Assembly (NCBI GenBank): GCA_963790545.1
Contig: CAWBPA010000003.1
Location: 1-64,000 of the forward strand
Length of the DNA: 64,000 nt
Origin: DATBJG01 sp963790545
Lineage (GTDB): Bacteria > Acidobacteriota > Vicinamibacteria > Vicinamibacterales > JAMQPK01
Direction of reading: 5' to 3'
This document shows positions 26,033-34,201 of the stretch, piece after piece. The notes beneath the pieces were generated by a model. That model saw only the letters and a list, made by a program, of their open reading frames with translations. It was not told the DNA's origin and did no database searches. The stretch's first letter is position 1, and each line of letters starts with the position of its first letter. The translations under genes and the position numbers were made by a program.

Positions 26033-27070
26033 ATGAACACGCGCATCGTGGCCCTGGCGGGCGTGATAGGAGTTGTGTGTCTGGCCTCCGCACCAGTCGT
26101 GGCCCAAACCACGACGGCCGCGGCCAGGGGGTCTGCATCGGCCGATCCGTGGTCGCCACCCCGGACACCCTGGGGTGATCCCGATCTCCAGGGAATCTGG
26201 CCGAGCGCCAACATTGCCGGCACGCCGTTCGAGCGTCCTCAGGAATTTGGAGATCGACAACTGCTGACCGACGAGGAGTTTGCGGCTCGACAGAAGGAGT
26301 TCTCCGCAAACGAAGCGCGCGTGAGGCGCACGATTGCCGACGGCGCATCGGTGGCGCCGCCACCTGATGGTGACACTGGTGGGGGCCCGGCCCACTGGGG
26401 TGAAGGCTGGCTGCGTACTCCGAACAAGATGACGTCGCTCATCGTGGACCCGCCGAACGGACGATTTCCACCGATCACGTCCGAAGGACAACATCGTGCA
26501 GCAAATTCCTGGCGCAGCAGTTTCGGCGACGGACCCTGGCACGCGCCCGAGGACCTCGGTCCGTACGATCGCTGCATTTCGCGCGGGCTGCTGGGGTCGA
26601 TGTTCCCGTCCGCGTACAACAACGGCAATCAGATTCTGCAGGCACCTGGACTTGTCGCGATTCGTAATGAGATGGTCCATGAGACGCGCATCATCCCCCT
26701 CGACGGACGACCGCATGTCTCGACCGCGCTTCGCGGGTACATGGGAGACTCACGAGGTCGCTGGGAGGGCAACACGCTCGTTGTCGAAACGACCAATTTC
26801 AACGGCCGCTTCGGCGCCCGGGGCAACGGCAACAACAACCCGATGAGCACGGCACTGCGAGTGGTCGAGCGTTTCACCCGGGTCGATGCCGACACCCTGC
26901 AGTACGAGGTGATGGTCGAGGATCCAGGAACATGGACGAAGCCCTGGACCGTGTCATATCCAATGAAGCAGGATCCCGACTACACCTTGTTCGAGTACGC
27001 CTGCCACGAGGGCAACTACGGCATGACGAACATCCTCAGCGGAGCCCGGGCAGACGAAGCGAAGAAATAG
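26033..27070 (+). CDS. Secreted W-GDPDLQG family protein (paralogue 3)
   Basis: 345 aa from ATG 26033, chosen because AAGGAG lies 7 bp upstream and a signal peptide (TRIVALAGVIGVVCLASAPV) follows. Blocks match paralogues 1 and 2: PRTPWGDPDLQGIWPSANIA, FERPQEFG, SLIVDPPNGRFPP, PEDLGPYDRCISRGLLGSMF, SRGRWEGNTLVVETTNFNG, ERFTRVDADTLQYEVMVEDP and YACHEGNYGMTNILSGARAD. It is closest to paralogue 2, with which it shares a divergent promoter region. Function unknown. Confidence 0.8.
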   Translation: MNTRIVALAGVIGVVCLASAPVVAQTTTAAARGSASADPWSPPRTPWGDPDLQGIWPSANIAGTPFERPQEFGDRQLLTDEEFAARQKEFSANEARVRRTIADGASVAPPPDGDTGGGPAHWGEGWLRTPNKMTSLIVDPPNGRFPPITSEGQHRAANSWRSSFGDGPWHAPEDLGPYDRCISRGLLGSMFPSAYNNGNQILQAPGLVAIRNEMVHETRIIPLDGRPHVSTALRGYMGDSRGRWEGNTLVVETTNFNGRFGARGNGNNNPMSTALRVVERFTRVDADTLQYEVMVEDPGTWTKPWTVSYPMKQDPDYTLFEYACHEGNYGMTNILSGARADEAKK

Positions 27071-27097
27071 TGGTTAGTGGATAGTTTGGCGGTTAGC

Positions 27098-27117
27098 GCG
27101 GACCCTTCAGGGTCCGC
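27098..27117. repeat. Hairpin GCGGACCC-TTCA-GGGTCCGC, copy 2
   Basis: A perfect 8-bp stem with a TTCA loop, about 28 bp after the stop of paralogue 3. It is the second copy of the element at 25946-25968 and a possible transcript end. Confidence 0.75.
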
Positions 27118-27235
27118 GTCCCCGTCAGAGAAACATCGCGGGTCTCCCTCCTCGGCACGCGCACCCGTCAAGACTTGGATCTTCGCGGATCACTACTGGG
27201 TTCACTCGACGGAATCTCCGCAAATCTCTGAGGAT

Positions 27236-27470
27236 TTCTACGGGACGCAGATTGCGCGGATTCCTCAATTTCTACAGGACCCCCAGATTACGCGGATCTC
27301 TTCAATTTCTAACGGGACGCGGATTGCGCGGATCTTCTTCAATTTCTACGGGACGCAGATTACGCGGATCTTCTCAATTTCTAACGGGACGCAGATTGCG
27401 CGGATCTCCTCAAATTCTACGGGACGCGGATTGCGCGGATCTTTTCAAATTCTACGTGACGCGGATTGCG
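27236..27470 (+). repeat. ~36-bp tandem repeat array, left of the IS element
   Basis: Seven degenerate units begin near 27242, 27277, 27314, 27350, 27386, 27421 and 27456. Each reads GGGACGCRGATTRCGCGGAT followed by an A/T-rich linker (TCTTCAATTTCTAC type). The last copy ends at the left terminus of the IS. There are no spacers of CRISPR kind: the whole unit repeats. Confidence 0.9.
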
Positions 27471-27472
27471 GA

Positions 27473-28963
27473 GAGTGTCCGAAATTTCGTGTGTGGGGCA
27501 TAACATGAGGAGGATTTATGCCCCCCAAACGCAAGAGCGTAACGCCGGAGGCGCCCTTGGCGCCGGTCCCATCAGCGATTCTGGATCAATTTGTTCAGCA
27601 AGGCCCAATCTCACCGGAAGAACTCGAGACGGCGGTGCGCCGATTTACGAAGGCGATTATCGAGCGCGCCCTGGGCGGGGAGCTGACTCATCACCTTGGC
27701 TATCCGCCCGGCGGCACGAAGCCGGCCGCTACCACGAATCACCGCAATGGGACGAGCGGCAAGACGGTCCTCACCGACGAGGGCCCCTTGGCCCTCGACG
27801 TCCCGCGCGATCGGGAGGGCACGTTCGAGCCACAGCTGATCGCGAAACACGAGCGACGCGTTGCGGGCTTTGACGACAACGTCCTCGCGCTCTACGCCCG
27901 GGGCATGACCGTGCGGGAAATCCAAGCCTTTCTGGCCGAGATGTACGCGGTGGACGTCTCACCGGATCTGATCAGCACCGTCACCGATGCCGTGGCCACC
28001 GAGGTGACCGCGTGGCAGAGCCGGCCGCTGGAGCCGATGTACCCGGTCGTCTTTTTCGATGCGCTGCGCGTCAAGATTCGCGACGAAGCGGTGGTGCGCA
28101 GCAAAGCCATCTATCTTGCGCTCGCGGTGCTCCCCGACGGCACCCGTGACATTCTGGGGCTGTGGATTGAACAGACGGAAGGGGCCAAGTTCTGGATGAA
28201 AGTCTTTACGGATCTCAAAGCGCGCGGGTGCCAGGACATCCTGATTGCGGTCACCGATGGCCTGAAAGGCATGAGTGACGCGCTGGCGGCCGTGTTTCCC
28301 CAGACCACGCTGCAGACCTGCATCGTCCACCTGATGCGTCATAGCCTCGACTTTGCCAATTGGCGTGAGCGGAAGCAGCTCGCCGCGGCCTTGCGCCCGA
28401 TCTACACGGCGCCGAGCGCGGACGCGGCCGGCGCCGCCCTTGAGGCCTTTGACCACGGTCCCTGGGGCACGAAATTCCCGACCGTCGTCGCAGCCTGGCG
28501 CCGCGCCTGGGCCCACGTCATCCCCTTCTTCGCCTTCCCGCCCGACGTGCGGCGGGTGATCGACACGACCAACGCCCTCGAGAGCGTGCACGCGCGGTTG
28601 CGGAAGATCATCAAAACCCGGGGGCACTTTCCCAACGACGCCGCCGCCACTAAACTCATTTGGTTGGCCCTGCGCAACATCACCAGCACCTGGGGAGGCC
28701 GTGGCGCGAACTACTGGCGCGAGGCGATGCATCAGTTCGCGATTCTCTACGAAGAGCGCTTCACGACACCGCGCGCCTACGCTACACTCGCGCGTGGACG
28801 CTGCCGTCCCTGTGGACGCCAAGCACGCGCCCACCGCGACTTGGAAACCCGCACAGAACGCGGTTTCCCACAGCGCCCACACGCATCATCGACGTCGATC
28901 GAGAAGGAGAAACACAAAACGACAAGGCGTCAACCTACCTCACACACGAAATTCCTGACACTC
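27473..28963 (+). mobile_element. IS256-family insertion sequence
   Basis: About 1.49 kb. The left terminal repeat starts GAGTGTCCGAAATTTCGTG (27473), and the right end is its inverted counterpart: read from 28963 on the other strand it is GAGTGTCAGGAATTTCGTG. About 23 of the first 26 bases match. It encodes one transposase. The 8-9 bp flanks (left ATTGCGGA-type, right CCGTCGTT) do not match, so no target-site duplication is visible. This may reflect recombination in the flanking repeats or an old insertion. Confidence 0.88.
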
Positions 28964-29059
28964 CCGTCGTTGGATCCACAACCATCCGCGTCCCGCGATC
29001 CGTGGAGATCCGCGACAATCCGCGTCCCGTGGAGATCCGCGACGATCCGCGTCCCGTGA
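27518..29059 (+). CDS. IS256-family transposase
   Basis: Mutator-type DDE transposase. D181 (FFDALRVKIRD), D247 (AVTDGLKGM) and E354 (TNALESVHARLRK) form the catalytic triad, and CIVHLMRHSL at 268 is the family's C/H signature. ATG 27518 follows a strong AGGAGG site. Homology ends near residue 420 (FAILYEERF). The frame stays open through the right terminal repeat and stops only at 29059 in the repeat array, giving a 513-aa ORF with about 90 spurious C-terminal residues (PWRSATIRVP repeated). The native stop was probably lost to a small indel. Confidence 0.9.
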   Translation: MPPKRKSVTPEAPLAPVPSAILDQFVQQGPISPEELETAVRRFTKAIIERALGGELTHHLGYPPGGTKPAATTNHRNGTSGKTVLTDEGPLALDVPRDREGTFEPQLIAKHERRVAGFDDNVLALYARGMTVREIQAFLAEMYAVDVSPDLISTVTDAVATEVTAWQSRPLEPMYPVVFFDALRVKIRDEAVVRSKAIYLALAVLPDGTRDILGLWIEQTEGAKFWMKVFTDLKARGCQDILIAVTDGLKGMSDALAAVFPQTTLQTCIVHLMRHSLDFANWRERKQLAAALRPIYTAPSADAAGAALEAFDHGPWGTKFPTVVAAWRRAWAHVIPFFAFPPDVRRVIDTTNALESVHARLRKIIKTRGHFPNDAAATKLIWLALRNITSTWGGRGANYWREAMHQFAILYEERFTTPRAYATLARGRCRPCGRQARAHRDLETRTERGFPQRPHASSTSIEKEKHKTTRRQPTSHTKFLTLPSLDPQPSASRDPWRSATIRVPWRSATIRVP

Positions 29060-29412
29060 TGCCGTGGACATCCGTGACGATCCGCATCCCGTGACGCCGT
29101 GGAGACCCGCGATGATCCGCGTCCCGTGATGCCCGTGGAGATCCGCGGCGATCCGCGTCCCGTGATGCCCGTGGAGATCCGCGGCGATCCGCGTCCCGTG
29201 ATGCCCTGCGGAGATCCGCGGCGATCCGCGTCCCGTGATGCCCGTGGATCCGCGGCGATCCGCGTCCCGTGATGCCGTGGAGATCCGCGCTGATCCGCGT
29301 CCCGTGATGCCCGTGGAGATCCGCGCTGATCCGCGTCCCGTGATGCCCTGCGGAGATCCGCGATCATCCGCGTCCCATGATGCCGTGGAGATCGGCGCGA
29401 ATCCGCGTCCCC
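28985..29412 (+). repeat. ~36-bp tandem repeat array, right of the IS element (inverted relative to the left array)
   Basis: About 12-13 units of 26-37 bp. The consensus is GATCCGCGTCCCGTGATG followed by CCCGTGGAGATCCGCGGC. Its reverse complement carries the GGGACGCGGAT...CGCGGAT core of the left array, so the two arrays face each other around the IS. It encodes open but meaningless frames in several registers. Confidence 0.9.
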
Positions 29413-29549
29413 GATCGCGAGACGTGAAATCGGCAGATATTCGGCCATATTTGGCGTCCGCCGCGCTCAACAGGCATAATGTCGATTCCCCTTCGCGCCC
29501 GGACCCGGCGGGGTAAGCAAAAGCCCGGCTCCGGTCGATACACAGGACA

Positions 29550-31172
29550 ATGGTGAGAAATCGCGGGAAAAATCGGCTCAGCGCCCGGCCTGGCCGCCTC
29601 GTCGAGGTCATGGACACGACCTTGCGCGATGGCGAACAAGCCGAGGGCATCTCGATGATGCCGGCCGAGAAGCTCACCATCGCGCGGCGTCTGCTCGAGG
29701 GCGTCAAGGTCGATCGCATTGAGGTGGCCTCGGCCCGCACGAGTGAAGGGGAGCACGTTGCCGTCAAGCGCATTGCCGACTGGGCGAACACGGCGGGCTG
29801 CGCCGATCGTGTCGAGGTTCTTGGTTTCGTGGATGTGAACGTGTCGGTCGACTGGGCCAGGTCGGTTGGCGCCCGTGTCATCAACCTGTTGACCAAAGGG
29901 TCGCTGCGACACTGCCGCGAACAGCTTCGTCGAACGCCGCAAGAGCATCTGGACGACATCAAGCGAACGATTGAGTACGGCACCAGGCGTGGCGTTGTCT
30001 TCAACGTCTATCTCGAGGACTGGTCCGGCGGCATGCTCGGATCGCTCGACTACGTGATGGCGCACATTGAGGCGCTCGACCAGATGTCCGTTCAGCGGAT
30101 CATGCTCTGCGACACGCTGGGCATTCTCTCGCCAGGTCAGGTGCGCGATTATGTCGGGCGCATCGTGACCGCGTTCCCCGGGCGGCATTTCGACTATCAC
30201 GGGCACAACGACTACGGCCTCGCGACCGCCAACACGCTCGAGGCCGCGTGCGCCGGTGCTCGCGGGGTGCACGTCACCGTCAATGGCATGGGAGAGCGAG
30301 CCGGCAACACGGCGCTCGACGAGGTCGTGGTCGCTCTCCGCGATCACGCCGGGCTCGGGACTCGCGTGGACGAACGGACGCTCAGCGAGATCAGTCGGCT
30401 GGTCGAGGTGTTCTCGGGTCGGCGGATTGCGGTGAACAAGCCAATCGTCGGCGAAAATGTTTTCACGCAGGCCGCCGGAGTCCACGCCGATGGCGACATG
30501 AAAGGCAATCTGTACGAGAGTCAGTTGCGTCCCTCGCGGTTCGGCCAGCTACGGACCTACGCGATGGGTAAGTTGATGGGCAAGGCCAGCCTCGATTTCA
30601 ATCTCGAGCGCCTCAACATCACGCTGACGAAGGAACAGAAGCAGCAGTTGCTCCGGCGGATTGTCGAGCTCAGCGATCAGAAGAAAACGGTCACCACGGC
30701 CGATCTGCCGTTCCTGATTTCCGAACTGCTCCAGACACCCGAGTTGCGGGTCTTCGAGGTGAAGGATTACTCGGTGGTCAGCAACCGCGGTCTGCGGCCG
30801 ACCGCCACTGTTATGGTGCGGTACCGGGAGCGGGACATCCAGGCCACCGGCTCTGGGGACGGCGGCTACAACGCGTTCATGCAGGCACTCAAGAGCATCG
30901 AAAAACAACTAGGGTTCTCGCTGCCCAAGCTGCTCGACTACGAGGTCCACATCCCGCCCGGCGGCAGAACCGATGCTCTGGTTGAAACGACGATCAAGTG
31001 GGAGGGAGGCCTGAAAACACGGGGCGTCCACAGCGATCAGCTGGCGGCCGCCATCCAGGCTACCGAACACGCCCTCAACCTGATTGCACTCCACAGCCGA
31101 GCCGCCCGCCGCGGCAAAGTGCAACGTTCAAAGTTCAAAGTTCAAAGTAAGTTGAAGGTCGTCGCACGATGA
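29550..31172 (+). CDS. (R)-citramalate / 2-isopropylmalate synthase family protein
   Basis: 540 aa. The HMGL-like catalytic domain opens EVMDTTLRDGEQAEGISM, with metal ligands in YHGHNDYGLATAN and the GAxGVHVTVNGMGERAGN signature. A LeuA-type C-terminal regulatory domain follows (about 370-515). It condenses acetyl-CoA with pyruvate or 2-ketoisovalerate for isoleucine or leucine synthesis; the sequence does not tell me which 2-oxo acid, so no gene symbol is given. The last 15 or so residues (KVQRSKFKVQSKLK) are translated heptad repeat and unlikely to belong to the original protein. Confidence 0.82.
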   Translation: MVRNRGKNRLSARPGRLVEVMDTTLRDGEQAEGISMMPAEKLTIARRLLEGVKVDRIEVASARTSEGEHVAVKRIADWANTAGCADRVEVLGFVDVNVSVDWARSVGARVINLLTKGSLRHCREQLRRTPQEHLDDIKRTIEYGTRRGVVFNVYLEDWSGGMLGSLDYVMAHIEALDQMSVQRIMLCDTLGILSPGQVRDYVGRIVTAFPGRHFDYHGHNDYGLATANTLEAACAGARGVHVTVNGMGERAGNTALDEVVVALRDHAGLGTRVDERTLSEISRLVEVFSGRRIAVNKPIVGENVFTQAAGVHADGDMKGNLYESQLRPSRFGQLRTYAMGKLMGKASLDFNLERLNITLTKEQKQQLLRRIVELSDQKKTVTTADLPFLISELLQTPELRVFEVKDYSVVSNRGLRPTATVMVRYRERDIQATGSGDGGYNAFMQALKSIEKQLGFSLPKLLDYEVHIPPGGRTDALVETTIKWEGGLKTRGVHSDQLAAAIQATEHALNLIALHSRAARRGKVQRSKFKVQSKLKVVAR

Positions 31173-31215
31173 ACCTGACGCGGACGCGCTCACTTTGAAC
31201 TTTGAACTTTCGACT
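31126..31215. repeat. Facing heptad arms AAAGTTC and GAACTTT
   Basis: 31126-31150 holds three AAAGTTC-type copies; 31191-31215 holds the reverse complement (TTTGAAC). The two arms can form a stem between two converging genes, and both genes end inside them, so each receives a KVQS-type C-terminal tail. Confidence 0.9.
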
Positions 31216-34021
31216 TAACATAGTCTGCCCAAGTTCCTACCAGCGTTGCGTGGGGACCCTTCGCAGCTGCGTACGCGCGTGCATATTTCTCCATGCGCTC
31301 GCGATCTTCGCGATCCCCCAGAAGCACCTGCCCTTGGACGGTTGATGCGTAGATTGCGTGCGTCGCAATCAGCAGTGCTTCGTGGTCGGCCGGGTGCTTC
31401 ACCAGGTAGGGCTCGATCGTCGCAAGCGCCTCCTTGTGGCGCGGGATAACCGCATAGGCAAGCGCCAGACGACGCCGCACCTGATCGTCGTCGGGCCACT
31501 TGGTGACGGCTTCGAACAGCGGGGCGACCGCTTGCTGCGGGTCCCCCAGTCGCATCAGCGCATCTCCCAGCGCGGCATATTCCACCGAGGTTTTGTCGGG
31601 TCCGAGCAACGCGCGCCGCCAGGCCGTCGCGGCGTCCTGGTCACGTCCCGCGGCAGCGTAGCAGGCACCGAGATAGAAGGACGCGGGCGCAAAGTCGGGA
31701 GCCACCCGCAGAGCCGCGGCAAACTGCGTGGCAGCCTGGTTCAGATCGCCTTTTGAATAGTGCTCGAGGCCGCGCAGGAATGTTGCGGCCAGCTGATCGC
31801 CGCTTTCCAAAGCTTGAAGTCCTGTGCCCTCCATCTTGCCGCTGCGAACGAGCGCGGTTGTCCCCTTCAATGCCGGTCGGCCGTTGTCGAGGACGTCCAT
31901 GAAGAATCCAACCACGTCGGATTTCAGCAGATCGTTGCGTTCGAACGGCGTGGCCGGCGGCAGCATTGAACGAAGAAGCGACGGCGCTCCGCCCGCTGCG
32001 GTCGTTCCGGCGGCTGCGGTGGCGGCCCCTGACGGCGCCACTCTTGCCGCCGCTGACGCCTGGGTGATGTGGAATGGACGGGACAACTGCCCGACTTTCT
32101 CAGATCCGCGTGTCACGATTGCCCGTGCCACGTACTGGCCGGGTGGCAGCGCACCAAGCGACATCGACGCCAGCACGACGCGGCTCTTCGGGTCTTTCAT
32201 GACTGCCGGCTCTGCCACCCCGGACGCCAGGACAGGTCCGGTTTCATTGGCCGCAACCTCGATCCGCACCTGCACGGACGAGAAGAATTCCGGTTGGCTG
32301 GCATACATCTCCAAATACGCGGCAAGCCGACCAGCTGACAGACGCGCCTCGACAGGCGGCCGAATCGAACCACTCGCAGCCGGCGGACTGTCGGCCAGCA
32401 TCAAGTCACCAATCGCAAACGGCACGCCTTGCATCTGCCAGGCTTGAAGAGGATGCTCGACACTTCCGCGCTTGCCGTCGCCATTGACCGCGGCAACCTT
32501 CAATGTGTAGGTGCCCGGCTCGATCGTGAACGTGGTGGCATGCTCGAGCAGGGGTCCCTGCGGTCCTTCGACGGGGGTGAGCGTGGCTTTCTGCGTGCCG
32601 CTCATGGCAACTTTCCCGTCACGGTTTGTCAGCACGTAACCCAGGACGACATCGGATGCTGTCTGCGTCGTGTGCTCGATCTCGGTCGCAATCAGAACGC
32701 GCACTTTCGGTGAGTCCGGATCCTGGTACGCGTAGGTTGCAAGGCGGAGAGGGAGCTCGGTCGCGGCAAACGGTGACCGTAACGTTCGCGCAAGTCGAGC
32801 ATCGGTCGTTTCACGGGCCGCCGCGACTTCACTGACCACCTGGAACTCGCGACGCGAGCGAAGCGTCACCCCGCGCCGGCGAACCGACACCTTGATCGGA
32901 TGGCGTTCACCGTTCCGGTCGGTGGGCTCGGCTTCCACCGCGAGAAGGTAGTATCCCGAGAGCTCCTCTTCCATCCGCCGGAACGCCGCGTCGGGATTCG
33001 TGCTGACTCGGTACAACACCCCACGCGTCATTGACGCCATCAACTCCAACCCTCGGACTTCGAGGTCCCGGTCCTGCTTGAGCGTGGGCGATTGAACGCG
33101 CTCGCTGATCTCACCGGGCATGATCTGATCGATCATCAGGATATTAACCGTCGTCCTTGCCGCCGCCGACAGTCGTTCGAGCGCGGCCAGCTCCCCTCCC
33201 GCACCCTCGATAACGAGCCCTTCGGTAATCCACACCAGCGATTTCGTGCCTTCGACTTCGATGAGCGCCTGGAGAATGCTCTCGACGGCTTCCACCGAGT
33301 TGCGAACCCGATAACGGACTTCGGTCACGATGGCGGAGGCCTGCGCCCGCAACTCGATCTGGCAGGTCTGGTACTCGACACTGGTCGGCCTCAGTCCACC
33401 GCACGCCCGGTCCAGGGCTCTCTGTTCGACGAGCGCATCACTGTGGTTGTTGATGGCAAAGGCCTCGTACACACCAACGTTGAAGCGCGTTTCCGGCCGG
33501 TGGCCCAGACCGACGATGTCGCTGAATGCTTTTCTGAGGAGTTCGCGGTTTGACGTGAAGTCCAGGAAAGGTCCCGGCATCGGGACTGTGAGAAATCCAA
33601 CCTTGTCCTGAGGCCCGAGCGCGTCCAGAAATTTTTCGGCAGCCTTCGCCATGTGGCGTCCGTCACCGAACGTGATGCTGTCGCGATCGACCGCGACGAG
33701 AATCAGCCGTCCGCGGTCACCTCCCGTGTTTGAACTGAAAGGAATCTCCGGCTTGTCAGCCGCGTTTGCACGCGCGTCCCGGGCAGGACGCATGGGAATA
33801 AACTGTGCACCCACAACTTTGCGGGGCCGGCCATCGACAGTGACGGTGAACTCTGGCCCCAGCATGTCGGTGACTGGACGTCCGTCCCCATCGACCACGC
33901 TGACATCCACTTCAATCACTTCGACGCCGCCGCGAAAGACGGGACCCCGTTGCGGATCCTGCGCCCAGGCCGTCGACGCCGTGACCAGCATCGCGATGAT
34001 CAGAGCGCGAGTTCGGAACAT
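31190..34021 (-). CDS. VWFA-related acidobacterial protein with C-terminal TPRs
   Basis: 943 aa with a signal peptide (MFRTRALIIAMLVTASTAWA). Residues about 30-330 form the von Willebrand-A-like domain typical of Acidobacteria (VIEVDVSVVDGDGRPVTDML, RLILVAVDRDSITFGDGR, VWITEGLVIEG). Residues about 340-640 are beta-sandwich rich. Residues about 755-920 are TPRs (GLEHYSKGDLNQAATQFAAA; PASFYLGACYAAAGRDQDAA). Predicted secreted or periplasmic adhesion/scaffold protein of unknown target. The MIDAS-like metal motif is degenerate (DxDS). It ends SKVQSSK from the adjoining heptad repeat. Confidence 0.85.
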   Translation of the reverse strand: MFRTRALIIAMLVTASTAWAQDPQRGPVFRGGVEVIEVDVSVVDGDGRPVTDMLGPEFTVTVDGRPRKVVGAQFIPMRPARDARANAADKPEIPFSSNTGGDRGRLILVAVDRDSITFGDGRHMAKAAEKFLDALGPQDKVGFLTVPMPGPFLDFTSNRELLRKAFSDIVGLGHRPETRFNVGVYEAFAINNHSDALVEQRALDRACGGLRPTSVEYQTCQIELRAQASAIVTEVRYRVRNSVEAVESILQALIEVEGTKSLVWITEGLVIEGAGGELAALERLSAAARTTVNILMIDQIMPGEISERVQSPTLKQDRDLEVRGLELMASMTRGVLYRVSTNPDAAFRRMEEELSGYYLLAVEAEPTDRNGERHPIKVSVRRRGVTLRSRREFQVVSEVAAARETTDARLARTLRSPFAATELPLRLATYAYQDPDSPKVRVLIATEIEHTTQTASDVVLGYVLTNRDGKVAMSGTQKATLTPVEGPQGPLLEHATTFTIEPGTYTLKVAAVNGDGKRGSVEHPLQAWQMQGVPFAIGDLMLADSPPAASGSIRPPVEARLSAGRLAAYLEMYASQPEFFSSVQVRIEVAANETGPVLASGVAEPAVMKDPKSRVVLASMSLGALPPGQYVARAIVTRGSEKVGQLSRPFHITQASAAARVAPSGAATAAAGTTAAGGAPSLLRSMLPPATPFERNDLLKSDVVGFFMDVLDNGRPALKGTTALVRSGKMEGTGLQALESGDQLAATFLRGLEHYSKGDLNQAATQFAAALRVAPDFAPASFYLGACYAAAGRDQDAATAWRRALLGPDKTSVEYAALGDALMRLGDPQQAVAPLFEAVTKWPDDDQVRRRLALAYAVIPRHKEALATIEPYLVKHPADHEALLIATHAIYASTVQGQVLLGDREDRERMEKYARAYAAAKGPHATLVGTWADYVKSKVQSSK

Positions 34022-34097
34022 GCCAACCTCCTGCGGAAGAGACCATTCTAAGCCTGCTGGAGGGCCGAAGGCTCAGAGTGGGTGGCAGAATTGTACG

Positions 34098-34157
34098 TAG
34101 CGCAGGTCTTTAGACCTGCCCAAGCCTCAAAAGCAGGCCTGAAGGCCTGCGCTACGG
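34098..34157. repeat. REP-like palindrome GTAGCGCAGG...CCTGCGCTAC
   Basis: Two inner hairpins (GCAGGTC-TTTA-GACCTGC and GCAGGCCT-GA-AGGCCTGC) are enclosed by outer arms GTAGCGCAGG/CCTGCGCTAC. A half element of the same family lies at 46342-46368. Confidence 0.75.
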
Positions 34158-34189
34158 CCGCTGGCGATAAGGAAGAGCTGTAAGCCAGC

Positions 34190-34195
34190 TAAAAT
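34190..34195 (+). promoter_or_regulatory. -10-like box TAAAAT, 6 bp before the ATG at 34202
   Basis: TAAAAT is followed by six bases and then the ATG, with no Shine-Dalgarno between. This again suggests a leaderless message. No clear -35 box. Confidence 0.35.
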
Positions 34196-34201
34196 GTCGC
34201 C

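Noticed and set aside
27236..29412. CRISPR-like arrays on both sides of the IS
   Set aside because: The entire ~36-bp unit repeats with drift and there are no unique spacers, no leader and no cas genes.
28940..30004. Minus-strand 354-aa ORF rich in GITGRGSPRIST-type repeats
   Set aside because: Translation of the DNA repeat array continued into the antisense of the citramalate synthase-like gene; no start signal and no family.
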